From positions 5,270,001 to 5,334,000 of the forward strand of contig JALJCS010000029.1 in the NCBI GenBank assembly GCA_023055355.1: a DNA stretch of 64,000 bases, read 5' to 3'. Under the pieces are notes generated by a model. The model ran no database searches, was not told where the DNA came from, and saw only the letters and a program-made list of their open reading frames with translations. A program made the translations under genes and the position numbers. The stretch's first letter is position 1. Every line of letters begins with the position of its first letter. Positions 52,375 to 64,000 of this stretch are shown in pieces. Source of the DNA: Agelaius tricolor. Lineage: Eukaryota > Chordata > Aves > Passeriformes > Icteridae.

Positions 52375-55300
52375 TGTCATGGGAAACGTTTCCCATGCAG
52401 CCTGACCCGTGCTCCCATATTGGACAATGGTTCTTCCACCAAGGCTTCCCAAAATATTCTTAATATTTCTCAATATTCCCAAAAATGTCCTGAAATTCCA
52501 GCTGTGAGTCCAAGGGGCTGATTCAGCAGGTTCCTGCCCCTCAGGAGGGTTTGAAGCAAGGCCAGGTCCCTCCTCCATGAGGAAGGGCAGAATTGGGGTT
52601 GCTTTGCCCAAAATTGGGAGCTCCCATTAAAAAGAGACCAAATAACTGGGATAAAGCAATTCCACATCATCACAAAATGGTTGGGATTGCCTCAATATTC
52701 CCCAAAATGTTCTGAACTTCCAGCTGTGAGTCCAAGGGGCTGATCCAGCAGCTTCCTGCTCATCAGGAGGGGACTTTTCCTCATATTAAATTGGGAGCCC
52801 CCCATAAAACAGACACTGAATAACTGGGATAAAGCAATTCCACACCATCACAAAATGGTTGGGTTTGTCTCAATATTCCCCAAAATGTCCTGAAATTCCA
52901 GCTGTGAGTCCAAGGGGCTGATCCTGCAGGTTCCTGCCCCTCAGGAGGGTTTGAACAAGGCCATGAGGAAGGGCAGAATTGGGATAAAGCAAAATGAGGA
53001 CTTTTCCTCATATTAAATTGGGAGCCTCCCATAAAACAGACACCCAATAACTGGGATAAAGCAATTCCACATCATCACAAGGAGGTTGGGTTTGTCTCAA
53101 TATTCCCAAAATGTCCTGAAATTCCAGCTGTGAGTCCAATTCAGCAGTGGAGGGGAGGCTCCTGCCCCTCAGGAGGGTTTGAAGCAAGGCCGGGTCCCTT
53201 CCCTGTGAGAAAGGGCAGAATTGGGGTTGCTTTGCCTTAAATTGGGAGCTCCCATTAAAAAGAGACCAAATAACTGGGATAAAGCAATTCCACATCATCA
53301 CAAGGTGGTTGTGTTTGTCTCAATATTCCCCCAAATGTCCTCAAATTCCAGCTGTGAGTCCAAGGGGCTGATTCAGCAGGTTCCTGCCCCTCAGGAGGGA
53401 TTGAATCAAGGCCAGGTCCCTCCTCCATGAGGAAGGGCAGAATCAGGATCACTTCTCCCAAAATTAAATTGGGAGCTCCCCACTAAAAAGAGACCAAATA
53501 AATGGGATAAAGCAATTCCACACCATCACAAGGAGGTTGGGGTTTGTCTCAATATTCCCCCAAATGTCCTGAAATTCCAGCTGTGAGTCCAATTCAGCAG
53601 TGGAGGGGAGGCTCCTGCCCCTCAGGAGGGTTTGAAGCAAGGCCAGGTCCCTTCCCTGTGAGAAAGGGCAGAATTGGGGTTGCTTTGCCTTAAATTGGGA
53701 GCTCCCATTAAAAAGAGACCAAATAACTGGGATAAAGCAATTCCACACCATCACAAGGTGGTTGTGTTTGTCTCAATATTCCCCCAATGTCCTCAAATTC
53801 CAGCTGTGAGTCCAAGGGGCTGATTCAGCAGGTTCCTGCCCCTCAGGAGGGATTGAATCAAGGCCAGGTCCCTCCTCCATGAGGAAGGGCAGAATCAGGA
53901 TCACTTCTCCCAAAATTAAATTGGGAGCTCCCCACTAAAAAGAGACCAAATAAATGGGATAAAGCAATTCCACACCATCACAAGGTGGTTGTGTTTGTCT
54001 CAATATTCCCCCAAATGTCCTGAACTTCCAGCTGTGAGTCCAAGGGGCTGATTCAACAGCCTCCTGCCCCTCAGGAGGGTTTGAACAAAGCCATGAGGAA
54101 GGGCAGAATTGGGGTTGCTTTGCCCTAAATTGGGAGCTCCCATTAAAAAGAGACCAAATAACTGGGATAAAGCAATTCCACACCATCACAAAATGGTTGG
54201 GGTTTGTCTCAATATTCCCCAAAATGTCCTGAACTTCCAGCTGTGAGTCCAAGGGGCTGATCCAGCAGCTTCCTGCTCATCAGGAGGGGACTTTTCCTCA
54301 TATTAAATTGGGAGCCTCCCATAAAACAGACACTGAATAACTGGGATAAAGCAATTCCACATCATCACAAGGTGGTTGTGTTTGTCTCAATATTCCCCAA
54401 AATGTCCTCAAATTCCAGCTGTGAGTCCAAGAGGCTGATCCTGCAGGTTCCTGCCCCTCAGGAGGGTTTGAACAAGGCCATGAGGAAGGGCAGAATTGGG
54501 ATAAAGCAAAATGAGGACTTTTCCTCATATTAAATTGGGAGCCTCCCATAAAACAGACACCCAATAACTGGGATAAAGCAATTCCACATCATCACAAGGA
54601 GGTTGGGTTTGTCTCAATATTCCCAAAATGTCCTGAAATTCCAGCTGTGAGTCCAATTCAGCAGTGGAGGGGAGGCTCCTGCCCCTCAGGAGGGTTTGAA
54701 GCAAGGCCGGGTCCCTTCCCTGTGAGAAAGGGCAGAATTGGGGTTGCTTTGCCTTAAATTGGGAGCTCCCATTAAAAAGAGACCAAATAACTGGGATAAA
54801 GCAATTCCACATCATCACAAGGTGGTTGTGTTTGTCTCAATATTCCCCCAAATGTCCTCAAATTCCAGCTGTGAGTCCAAGGGGCTGATTCAGCAGGTTC
54901 CTGCCCCTCAGGAGGGATTGAATCAAGGCCAGGTCCCTCCTCCATGAGGAAGGGCAGAATCAGGATCACTTCTCCCAAAATTAAATTGGGAGCTCCCCAC
55001 TAAAAAGAGACCAAATAAATGGGATAAAGCAATTCCACACCATCACAAGGAGGTTGGGGTTTGTCTCAATATTCCCCCAAATGTCCTGAAATTCCAGCTG
55101 TGAGTCCAATTCAGCAGTGGAGGGGAGGCTCCTGCCCCTCAGGAGGGTTTGAAGCAAGGCCAGGTCCCTTCCCTGTGAGAAAGGGCAGAATTGGGGTTGC
55201 TTTGCCTTAAATTGGGAGCTCCCATTAAAAAGAGACCAAATAACTGGGATAAAGCAATTCCACACCATCACAAGGTGGTTGTGTTTGTCTCAATATTCCC

Positions 55301-56350
55301 CCAATGTCCTCAAATTCCAGCTGTGAGTCCAAGGGGCTGATTCAGCAGGTTCCTGCCCCTCAGGAGGGATTGAATCAAGGCCAGGTCCCTCCTCCATGAG
55401 GAAGGGCAGAATCAGGATCACTTCTCCCAAAATTAAATTGGGAGCTCCCCACTAAAAAGAGACCAAATAAATGGGATAAAGCAATTCCACACCATCACAA
55501 GGAGGTTGGGGTTTGTCTCAATATTCCCCCAAATGTCCTGAAATTCCAGCTGTGAGTCCAATTCAGCAGTGGAGGGGAGGCTCCTGCCCCTCAGGAGGGT
55601 TTGAAGCAAGGCCAGGTCCCTTCCCTGTGAGAAAGGGCAGAATTGGGGTTGCTTTGCCTTAAATTGGGAGCTCCCATTAAAAAGAGACCAAATAACTGGG
55701 ATAAAGCAATTCCACACCATCACAAGGTGGTTGTGTTTGTCTCAATATTCCCCCAATGTCCTCAAATTCCAGCTGTGAGTCCAAGGGGCTGATTCAGCAG
55801 GTTCCTGCCCCTCAGGAGGGATTGAATCAAGGCCAGGTCCCTCCTCCATGAGGAAGGGCAGAATCAGGATCACCTTCCCAAAATTAAATTGGGAGCTCCC
55901 ATTAAAAGAGACCAAATAACTGGGATAAAGCAATTCCACACCATCACAAGGTGGTTGTGTTTGTCTCAATATTCCCAAAATGTCCTGAACTTCCAGCTGT
56001 GAGTCCAAGGGGCTGATCCAGCAGCTTCCTGCTCATCAGGAGGGGACTTTTCCTCATATTAAATTGGGAGCCTCCCATAAAACAGACACTGAATAACTGG
56101 GATAAAGCAATTCCACATCATCACAAGGTGGTTGTGTTTGTCTCAATATTCCCCAAAATGTCCTCAAATTCCAGCTGTGAGTCCAAGGGGCTGATCCTGC
56201 AGGTTCCTGCCCCTCAGGAGGGTTTGAACAAGGCCATGAGGAAGGGCAGAATTGGAATCACTTTCCCCACATTAAATTGTGAGCCCCCATTAAAAAAAAG
56301 ACAAAATAAATGGGATAAAGCAATTCCACATCATCACAAGGTGGTTGGGT
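52375..56350. repeat. 4-kb satellite with about 226-bp monomers and higher-order structure
   Basis: Each monomer has GGGATAAAGCAATTCCACA, CACAAGGTGGTTG, GTCTCAATATTCCC, CCAGCTGTGAGTCCAA, CCTGCCCCTCAGGAGGG and AATTGGGAGCTCCCATTAAA. Shorter, internally deleted monomers alternate with full ones. Two monomers of different type form a 452-bp dimer that repeats at 54981 and 55433. A block of about 1.07 kb is almost exactly repeated 1517 bp downstream. All open frames found inside belong to the repeat. Confidence 0.97.
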
Positions 56351-56890
56351 TTTTTATTCCTTTCTCCAGCCTCTTTTCAGGAGGTTTTAGCCCAAATTCC
56401 CTGGCTGTGTGCTCTAATCACATTTCATATGGTGACTTAATTCATCATTTGCTAAGTTAAAGAAATGGAAGCACCCTAAGAAAGCCATCTGTTTGTTGTT
56501 ATTTTTACAGCCTTAATCTGTTAAAAGCTGTTTCCTCTCAAACATGCAGCTCTCAATTATCTTCAGTTACCCAATATATTCTCCAACTGCTCCTGGCTAA
56601 TCCCAGATTGTCTGCATGCTCAGCCAGGACTTGTTTGGAATTTTCTTGTCCCAAATGAAGCTTCAGAATTTTTATTTTTTTTTGTGGAAACTCTTCACTA
56701 AGAGATAACAGAGTAACAATTAAATAATTAGCATTGCATCATTACCAACTGATGTGTTTGGAGCATATTTTTGTTCTCTTTTTAGCAGCAATGGATTATT
56801 TTTGCTTTTATTTCTGGCCAAAAGTCTCTTTTCCATTTCAGAAAGAGAAATATTGCTGGTGTTAATATCATCAGATGAAACAGAAGTTTA
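56351..56890. other. Unique stretch downstream of JHY
   Basis: AT-rich complex sequence, without array or gene. It could contain regulatory DNA (56400-56640). Confidence 0.4.
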
Positions 56891-57093
56891 TTTTTAATGT
56901 TTTGTAGATATGTCTGTTTATATGTTCAAAAATGATCCAGCTGTGACAAGGCAAGAGATTATTGGTGTAAAAGATGCAATTTTCAGATCATTTATTTCAA
57001 AGAAAAAGAACAGAGGACTAAATTTCTAACAAAACATTTTCTAATAAAAGAACTGAGCACTATATTTAAAATGCTAAAAATGCAAAAGGTCAA

Positions 57094-57099
57094 TTTATT
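57094..57099 (-). terminator. Likely JHY polyadenylation signal
   Basis: AATAAA on - (TTTATT on +), about 170 bp past the JHY stop codon. Further candidates lie at 56991-56996 and 56887-56892. Confidence 0.55.
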
Positions 57100-57269
57100 A
57101 ACAAAACAGGTACAAGTTGAACAATTAAAACCAACTCTAACACTTAAAAATAATTAAACTTAAACCAGTTTAAATTTCAGCAGACCGGGAAATGAAAATG
57201 TGATGGTCACAGCTGAAAATAAAAACAATTCAGGCATTTTTGCCTCGATCCCTGAGCTCCCCCAAGTAC

Positions 57270-60200
57270 CTACAAGATGTGAAGGGCTTCAAAAGCAGCC
57301 ACAGCTTCCTTCTCCTTCTCGTGCCTGCTCCACAGGGATTCCAGGGATGGGATTTTGGGTAACCTGGGTCCAGCTGGGGCCTGGGGCAGAGCCTCCTTCA
57401 CCTCCTGCTCCCATTGCTTTGCTATCAACGTCTTTGGTCTTGGAATCTTCTTGGCATATTCCAGAGCCTAAAAACAGCAAAAACTGGGGGGACTGAGCAA
57501 GGGAAACCCTGGCTGAGATTTCTAAAAAAATATTTAGGTGGGTTGAGTGAGATATCTCTGAATTCCTGAGCTTGTTTCTGACAGAATTCAATCCCAGGTT
57601 CTTCAGTGGTGACTGCAACACAACCCAGGCCAAGATTTGCTTCCTGGCACCACAGGAAGCCACCTTAGACACTGAGGAAGTGTTTTTATTTGAAAAAAAG
57701 AAAGAGCAACACGAATTTATTAAATTTATAAACATTTTTTTTCCAGTCTCATTAAGCTCTTGCTCTCAGGCAGGAAGTGTTGCAGGTTATCAGGACAAGC
57801 TCAGGTTCTCCTGGGCAATGCACTTAAATATCCAAATTAAAAAGCAAAATGATGCCTGGAACGTGGAACTGGAGAGGGAATGGAAAGAGTTTTACAGAAA
57901 TGCTGGAGCTGGCAGAGCCCTGGTTTAACCGGGGTGGGTTTTGGTGCCTGTGCGTTGCAGGGATTTGGGAACACCTCACGTCTCCCGTGCGTAATCTCAC
58001 GTTCCTGTTGAAGGCTCCTAAAAGAATCCAAACCCATTTTGCCACCCAGCCAATAAAGTTGTGTCTCTTGGTGGTTTATTTTTGGGAATAAACGCAAGGA
58101 AAGGAGGAACTCTGATATGATTGGGGTCCCAGCTTTGTGCTGGGGCCTGCAGCGCTCCCTGTCCCCCTCAGGAGCACCCAGGGAAGGGCTCAGCCCTCAC
58201 CTTCTGCCGGGACACCGAGGACACCTGGGCCTTTGCAGGCAGCCTCTGAACCACAGTCAGATTCTTCATGTTATATTCCTTGATTTGCCTGGAATATTCC
58301 TTCTGCAGCTTCAGCTTTTCTTTCTGAGCAAAGCAGAAAAGGGGCCTGGAATTCAGTGGTTTGGGGGGACCCACCAGTGCAAGCCTTTTCCCACCAATAT
58401 TCCATTTCCCACCAATATTCCTTTTCCCACCAATATTCCTTTTCCCACCAATATTCCTTTTCCCACCAATATTCCTTTTCCCACCACTATTCCATTTCCA
58501 GCTCTGCTGCTGTCCAGCCTGCCTCTGCCATTGATCCCTCCTCAGCACACAACAGGAAGCCCTGATAAATGGCACAGCTTCTTTTAGTGGCTTTTCCCTT
58601 TTAAGAGCTTTTTCCCCTGGACTGAATGGAGGCTGGAGCTCAGCACAGAAATGTGACAGCTCCATCTTTATTCTGTCCTGAACAATCTGTCCCCGTTTCA
58701 CCAGAATGCAGCCAGGTATTTTCTCGTGTTTGTACAACTTTGATTTCCACTTGGAACATTTGGTGCATCTTTACACTGGGAATGACAACTCAGCCACTTG
58801 AGTGGGTAATTTCCTGATGTCCAATTAGCCCTGATTAATTCCCATTTCTGGATTTTAAAAATGAGAGGGTAAAAATTATCCCCAGGACAGCTGTCTTTGC
58901 TTTTATTTGAGTTTTCCTGTAGGATCTCCAGCTAGCCAAGGATATAAAGTCCCAGATAATTGTAAATGATGATTTCTCTGCCACTCTCCCCTGCCTAAAT
59001 CCACTTTTGGTTTACTCACTTTCTCCAAGGATATTTCTCTCAAGCAAGGATTTAAAGTTCCAGATAATCATAAATTATGGTTTCTCTGCCACTCTCCCCT
59101 GCCTAAATCCACTTTTGGTTTACTCACTTTCTCCTTGATTGTTTCATAGTCAGGTCCAAGGCCTCCAAGCTTCATACTCAGATTGAAGTAGAATTTGGAG
59201 CTCCCCAGCTGAAAACCAAACAGCAAACAGATTTTCCTTGATATGATTTCACAGAGGGAATAATTCAAGAAGGTTTTATAGTGGAAACATCAGGATTTTA
59301 TTTGCAATCTCAGCTGCACCCCTGGCATTTTAAATAAGTGACCAACAGGACTGACTTAATGGGAAAAGTGAAATGACACAGAATTTCCTTTGGATCCAGG
59401 TGGGAAATTGCCAATTATCCCAATCACAAAGTGATATTTTCTCAATCAAAAATGACCTTTTGTGAGCTTTATTGTGAAACAGCTCAAAGCCGCTCATTTG
59501 ACTGTGGTTAGAATGAGACTCCAAAGAAATTTTTTTGTGAGAGAAGCAGATGAAATTACCTGACTTTGGTGGCAAAAATCAGGCAAATGATGTTAGTGAG
59601 AACAACCTTTCCTTGTTCTGAAAGCTGCACTGGAAAGTTGCCCACAGACACAAGAAAAATCCATGTTTGCTGCACAGCAAAGGCTTTACAAGTGCAGGAG
59701 TGGTGGGTGATGCCATCCAGCACTTCAGGACATCACACGAGGACTCCAATGCCCCCATAATATTTTTATTCTCTTTTAAGACCACATTTTTAGAAGGGAA
59801 TTATGTTTAAAAACTTGTGAGTGAAGCTCATTATGATCAGCTCTGTGATCATTTCAACCACACACTAAGGCAGGAACACCAATTTCTCTATGCAAATAAA
59901 ATGGGCATTTCTTCAAAACGCAGTTCAAGTTAAACTCAGCTGCAGAGAAATTCATTTTATGCACTAAATTTGCTACTTGAGGTTTCTCTTTGTCAGCTAT
60001 CCCTGCTCTTACATGCCATAACTCACTAATTTTTAATTTGAGGTACAGTGAGGAGTTAATTTCTCTGTGTCCCACAGAGAAATTAAAAATAAATAAAATC
60101 AGGGCTTCCCCACTTGCTGCACTGAGTGCATTTGTTTATGAGGAAAAGCTGGATTTTGCTGGGAGCACAACCAGTCTGGCTCTCTGTGCATTCCTCACAT

Positions 60201-62875
60201 GTGGAGCGTGAGAAAACTGCTGCAAGCACGGGACAAGAAACAAAAGAAAGAGAAGGAGCCCTGCCCTGCAGTCCCCACCATAATCCTAATTCTTCTTAGA
60301 GGCACTCAGGCAGCAATACCCAAAGTGCATGGAGTCATTATTCCAGCTTAGTTTGTCTGCCCTGAGACCTGGAGCAAACTCCTCAAACGTTGAATTTGTC
60401 ACGGGCAGCTTTCTGCTGTGCTAAGTGCTGACACCAGCACAAGTGGGCCTGCAGAGGAGACAGAAATCCAATTTTTAATAAGGACCATCAGGAGCTTTGG
60501 GATGAGGTTCGTGCTGTCAGCTTTGCAAATCCTGCAGATCTGGGCTTGGAATGCCTTGGAAAGCAGGAGATTTGAGCTGGGCAAGAAAGGAGCGTGAGCG
60601 GGGTAATGGATGGCTCAGATCTGAGGCTGCCTGCTGCTCCTGACAAACAGCCTGACCCTGGTGAATCAAAATCATTTTATCTGTGGGTAAAGGACAGGAC
60701 AAACCCTGCTCTGTGTGTCCCTGCAGCTACACCAGACTGATCCCTTTGCTCCAAAATGATTCCAGTGAACCAAATGAACTAAAATGATTCCAGTGAACCA
60801 AATGAACAGAAATTATTTCAGTGAACTCTCAGAACCAGATGGATCCCTCTGCTCTAAAATGATTTCACTGAACCAAATGAACTGATTTCAGTGAACTCTC
60901 AGAACCAGTCTGATCCCTTTGCTCTAAAATGATCCCAGTGAACCAAATGAACTAAAATGATTCCAGTGAACCAAATCAACTGAAATAATTTTATTGAACT
61001 CTCAGAACCAGGTGGATCCCTCTGCTCTAAAATGATTCCAGTGAACCAAATGAACTGAAATGATTTCACTGAATCAAATGAATGAAAATGATTTCACTGA
61101 ACCAAATGAGCGAAAATGATTTCACTGAACTCTCAGAACCAGGTGGATCCCTCTGCTCTAAAATGATTTCACTGAACCAAATGAACTAAAATGATTCCAG
61201 TGAACCAAATGAACTGAAATGATTCCAGTGAACTCTCAGAACCAGGTGGATCCCTCTGCTCTAAAATGATTTCAGTGCCTGTTTCTACCTTTGTTCCACG
61301 ATTTTTAATGCTCTGCTGTGTGTCCACGTGCTCTTACAACATTTCTCAGTCCCTATTTGTATTCTTTTTTGTTTTTAAACTTTGGATTATTAAGAAGAAA
61401 TGTTGGAGGGGGAATAGAAATGTTAAACCACTCGACCCACATCTATTTTCTCACCTTCTTGCTGGCTTTGGGCTGGTTTTGTTTTTCCCTCTGCAGCAGA
61501 GACCCCTCTGAGCTGCTTCTTCTCATTTTCCTTGGATTTCCTTCAGCTTTTCCTGAGTCTCCCTGGGGCAGGGCAGGTGGGAACAAACCCCACAGCCAGG
61601 TGCCAGCAAAATCATCTTCAAAATCAGAAATTCTTGGCTTTTCCTTCTTCTCTATGAGATGGGAGATTCTACAAGCAGGTGTTGGTGAGCTGTGAGCAAA
61701 ACATGGAAAAGGCCTTAAAAAATGAGGGGGGAAGAGTAAAAATCTGAATTTACACACAGCAAACAACCTGAACATGGAATAAGGGAGCAGGGAGATGGGA
61801 AGGTGAGGATTTCACAATAAATGACTTGGCTTGCACCCAAGTTTATGGAAAATAAATGGAAAAAAAAACCACAAATGGGGAAATTTCAGCCTGATGCAAA
61901 GGTGATTAAAGCAAATGAAAGCTTTTGGATCAGGCCTGCTGAGTACTGATAGAATTATTCATTTATGTGAAATAAAACCTTCATTTTTTTTTTTTTTTTT
62001 AAGACAGGTGAAATTCTTCACAATTGAGGATTTTCCTGCTCCCCCCTTTAGGGACAGAACTGCCCCTGAATATCCATCCTGCAAAGCCAATTTTGCTACA
62101 AACTCTGAACTGTCCTTTTCCAATGCCAGATTTAAAAATCAATACCTATAATGAAACTTCAATTAGAAATAAATTATAATGGTAGGATTGTAGCAAAATA
62201 ACTTTATACTTTGGAGTTTAAAGCATTTTTTTGTTTCTTCTCTGGGCATCACAGGGTGATGATAATATTATTTTATCACTTAAATCCTCACCACAAACTA
62301 TTCTGATACCTGTGATCCTCATGAATGTGATTTTTGAAATCTGGAAGAGGTGCTTGATCCTTCACTCTTTCTTGAAAAATTGCATTAAAATCAGATGAAA
62401 TATTCTCCAATTCTGGATGTGCCTGGTCACTGCTGCTGTTTTTCCTGGGAAAATCCTGCCCAGGGATGGCATTGGCTGGGAATTGCTGTGGAATTCCAGC
62501 TGGAGAGTCCTGCTGGTATTTCTTGTCCTCCTGACTGGGACATTCAGGATCTAAAACCTCTGGTGGGTAAAAATTCTGAAATATTGGGAGAAAATAGGCA
62601 GGCGTGGTAAGGATTGAATTTGGGATATCATTTAACCCACTCTGGGGTTTTCCTGCTGGGCCAAGAGCAGAATTTGGGTTGGGGGCTGAGCTGGGCTCCT
62701 GCCCCAGGGCAGGGGGGGCAGCCTGGAACCCTGGGGTTTGCTGCTGCCTCTGCACCCGGGCATTCGCTGCTCCTGCTGCTCCTGGGGGCTCTGGGCCATC
62801 GCTCCTTGCCAAGGTTCTGCCCCTCAGAGGCTGCTTGGGCTCTGCTTTTTGTCTCTGCAAGGACCTGGGCTGCTC
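57270..62875 (-). CDS. JHY: JHY (junctional cadherin complex regulator), last five exons, 5' part outside window
   Basis: JHY is known from mouse, where its loss causes juvenile hydrocephalus with defective ependymal cilia; its biochemical activity is not established. Exons on -, in transcript order, are 62875-62310, 61668-61455, 59208-59128, 58323-58201 and 57467-57270 (stop TAG at 57272-57270). Phases agree at every junction: the first exon ends with two bases of an Arg codon that the next completes. Together they give 393 residues. Recognisable conserved stretches are RRSSSEGSLL, KLGGLGPDYETIKEK, LQKEYSRQIKEYNMK, ALEYAKKIPRPK and the C-terminus AVAAFEALHIL, matching the C-terminal third of mammalian JHY (C11orf63). 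The first exon here is Pro/Gln/Ala-rich and poorly conserved, so its identity rests on frame and phase. The protein looks largely disordered with short helical segments. No stop or frameshift is seen. Position and opposite strand relative to BSX match mammalian synteny. Confidence 0.9.
58383..58497. repeat. 18-bp minisatellite in a JHY intron
   Basis: Six copies of CCACCAATATTCCTTTTC or CCACCAATATTCCATTTC, about 60 bp from the exon 58201-58323 on its acceptor side. Confidence 0.9.
58937..59134 (-). repeat. 90-bp tandem duplication spanning a JHY splice donor
   Basis: Two similar copies lie at about 58937-59026 and 59045-59134. Both contain CTCTGCCACTCTCCCCTGCC, AATCCACTTTTGGTTTACTC and ACTTTCTCC. 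The copy at higher coordinates includes the end of JHY exon 59208-59128 and its donor (GAGAAA|GTGAGTA on -). The other copy is an intronic duplicate with the same donor sequence at 59018-59019. Confidence 0.9.
59280..60730 (-). other. JHY intron, unique part
   Basis: No exon, snoRNA or array recognised in this part of the intron between exons 61668-61455 and 59208-59128. Confidence 0.5.
60735..61275. repeat. Minisatellite in a JHY intron, AAAATGATTTCACTGAACCA units
   Basis: Short units (about 28 bp: AATGATTCCAGTGAACCAAAT and GAACTGA) are combined with a longer segment, CTCTCAGAACCAGGTGGATC followed by CCTCTGCTCTA, in a composite period of about 75-130 bp. The array ends about 180 bp from the exon at 61455. 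Confidence 0.93.
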
Positions 62876-62879
62876 CTGA

Positions 62880-64000
62880 AACGAGTCACCAACAGCTGCG
62901 TTTGAGATATTCAGGTGCAAGTTTCATCACTCACATCAAAACCCCTCTGAGCTGCTTGGATTGAGCCCTGCTCATGGTGGATTCAACCCAAAATTCAATT
63001 CACCAGCAGCTGGGTTTGAGATATTCAGGTGCAAGTTCCATCCATCAACCCATCAGTCACCAAAATCCCTCTGAGCTGCTCAGATCCAACCCTGCTCATG
63101 GGGGATTCAACCCAAAATTCAAATCACCAACAGCTGGGTTTGAGATATTCAGGTGGAAGTTCCATCACTCACATCAAAACCCCTCTGTGCTGCTTGGATT
63201 GAGCCCTGCTCGTGGTGGATTCAACCCAAAATTCAATTCACCAATAGCTGGATTTGAGATATTCAGGTGGAAGTTCCATCCCTCACCAAAATCCCTCTGA
63301 GCTGCTGGGATCTAACCCTGCTCATGGGGGATTCAACCCAAAATTTGAGTCACCAACAGCTGGGTTTGAGATATTCAGGTGGAAGTTCCAAAAACTCACT
63401 CACCAAAATCCCTCTGAGCTGATTGGATCCAACACTGCTCATGGTGGATCCAACCCAAAATTTGAATCACCAACATTGACCAAAATCCCTCTGTGCTGCT
63501 TGGATCTAACCCTGCTCATGGTGGATTCAACCCAAAATTCGAGTCACCAACAGCTGGGTTTGAGATATTCAGGTGCAAGTTTCATCACTGACCAAAATCC
63601 CTCTGTGCTGCTTGGATCCAACCCTGCTCATGGTGGATTCAACCCAAAATTCAAATCACCAACAGCTGGGTTTGAGATATTCAGGTGGAAGTTCCATCAC
63701 TCACATCAAAACCCCTCTGTGCTACTTGGATTGAGCCCTGCTCATGGTGGATTCAACCCAAAATTCAATTCACCAATAGCTGGATTTGAGATATTCAGGT
63801 AGAAGTTTCATCACTCACCAAAATATCTCTGAGCTGCTCAGATCTAACCCTGCTCATGGTGGATCCAACCCAAAATTCAATTCACCAGCAGCTGGGTTTG
63901 AGATATTCAGGTAGAAGTTCCATCATTGACCAAAATCCCTCTGAGCTGCTTGGATTGAGTCCTGCTCATGGTGGATTCAACCCAAAATTCAATTCACCAA
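62880..64000. repeat. 112-124-bp satellite directly abutting a JHY exon, continues past window
   Basis: The monomer contains CAGCTGGGTTTGAGATATTC, AGGTG(G/C)AAGTTCCATCA, CCAAAATCCCTCTGAGCTGC, CCCTGCTCATGGTGGATTCA and ACCCAAAATTC. TGGGTTTGAG recurs at 63011, 63135, 63249 (variant), 63361 and 63555 and onward. About nine to ten monomers are visible, one of them shortened near 63470. The first begins within a few bases of the JHY acceptor at 62876-62878. Confidence 0.95.

Noticed and set aside
52339..56460. Repeated frames of about 90-110 codons on both strands
   Set aside because: They belong to the 226/452-bp satellite. Exact identity between some reflects recent duplication, not protein conservation.

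Overview
The window is nuclear DNA from a bird, most likely a songbird. The evidence is vertebrate exon/intron genes with GT-AG introns, CpG-island promoters, CR1-type LINE 3' fragments, and a solo LTR that resembles a family I remember as abundant in passerines. The gene order HSPA8-BSX-JHY also matches the conserved vertebrate block (human 11q24, chicken chromosome 24 from memory). Nothing here is prokaryotic, and I found no CRISPR array, operon or phage.

Three protein-coding genes can be supported. HSPA8 (Hsc70 chaperone) is complete on + from about 2.71 to 9.03 kb. It has a non-coding exon 1 and eight coding exons whose junctions I could place exactly; the spliced frame gives 646 residues. 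Introns 5, 6 and 8 each hold one U14 (SNORD14) box C/D snoRNA. Its promoter carries two heat-shock elements, five CCAAT boxes, two octamers and a TATA box. BSX (brain-specific homeobox) is complete on + from 41.23 to 43.55 kb, with three exons and 234 residues. The 3' part of JHY lies on - from 57.27 to 62.88 kb: five exons, 393 residues, with its 5' exons beyond the right edge. BSX and HSPA8 share one orientation and JHY points toward them, as in mammals. The three genes have unrelated jobs (proteostasis, hypothalamic/pineal transcription, ependymal cilia); the block is conserved synteny, not an operon.

The 32 kb between HSPA8 and BSX and the 14 kb between BSX and JHY hold no gene I can support. 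They are a mosaic of about thirty unrelated tandem arrays, with units from 3 to about 400 bp, plus a few non-repetitive islands. Adding my boundaries, tandem repeats make up roughly 26-27 kb of the 64 kb. Several arrays have long open frames only because their units lack stop codons. Some non-repeat islands, especially 39.93-40.39 kb upstream of BSX, are rich in TAAT homeodomain cores and look like conserved regulatory elements, but conservation cannot be tested from one sequence.

I did not find an undescribed multi-gene system. The observations most worth following up are: a repeat unit shared by the window's left edge and the interior of an LTR in HSPA8 intron 4; a JHY splice acceptor sitting at the edge of a satellite array; a near-identical block of about 1.07 kb duplicated in the 52-56 kb satellite; a possible second promoter inside HSPA8 intron 1; and the three covarying U14 copies.
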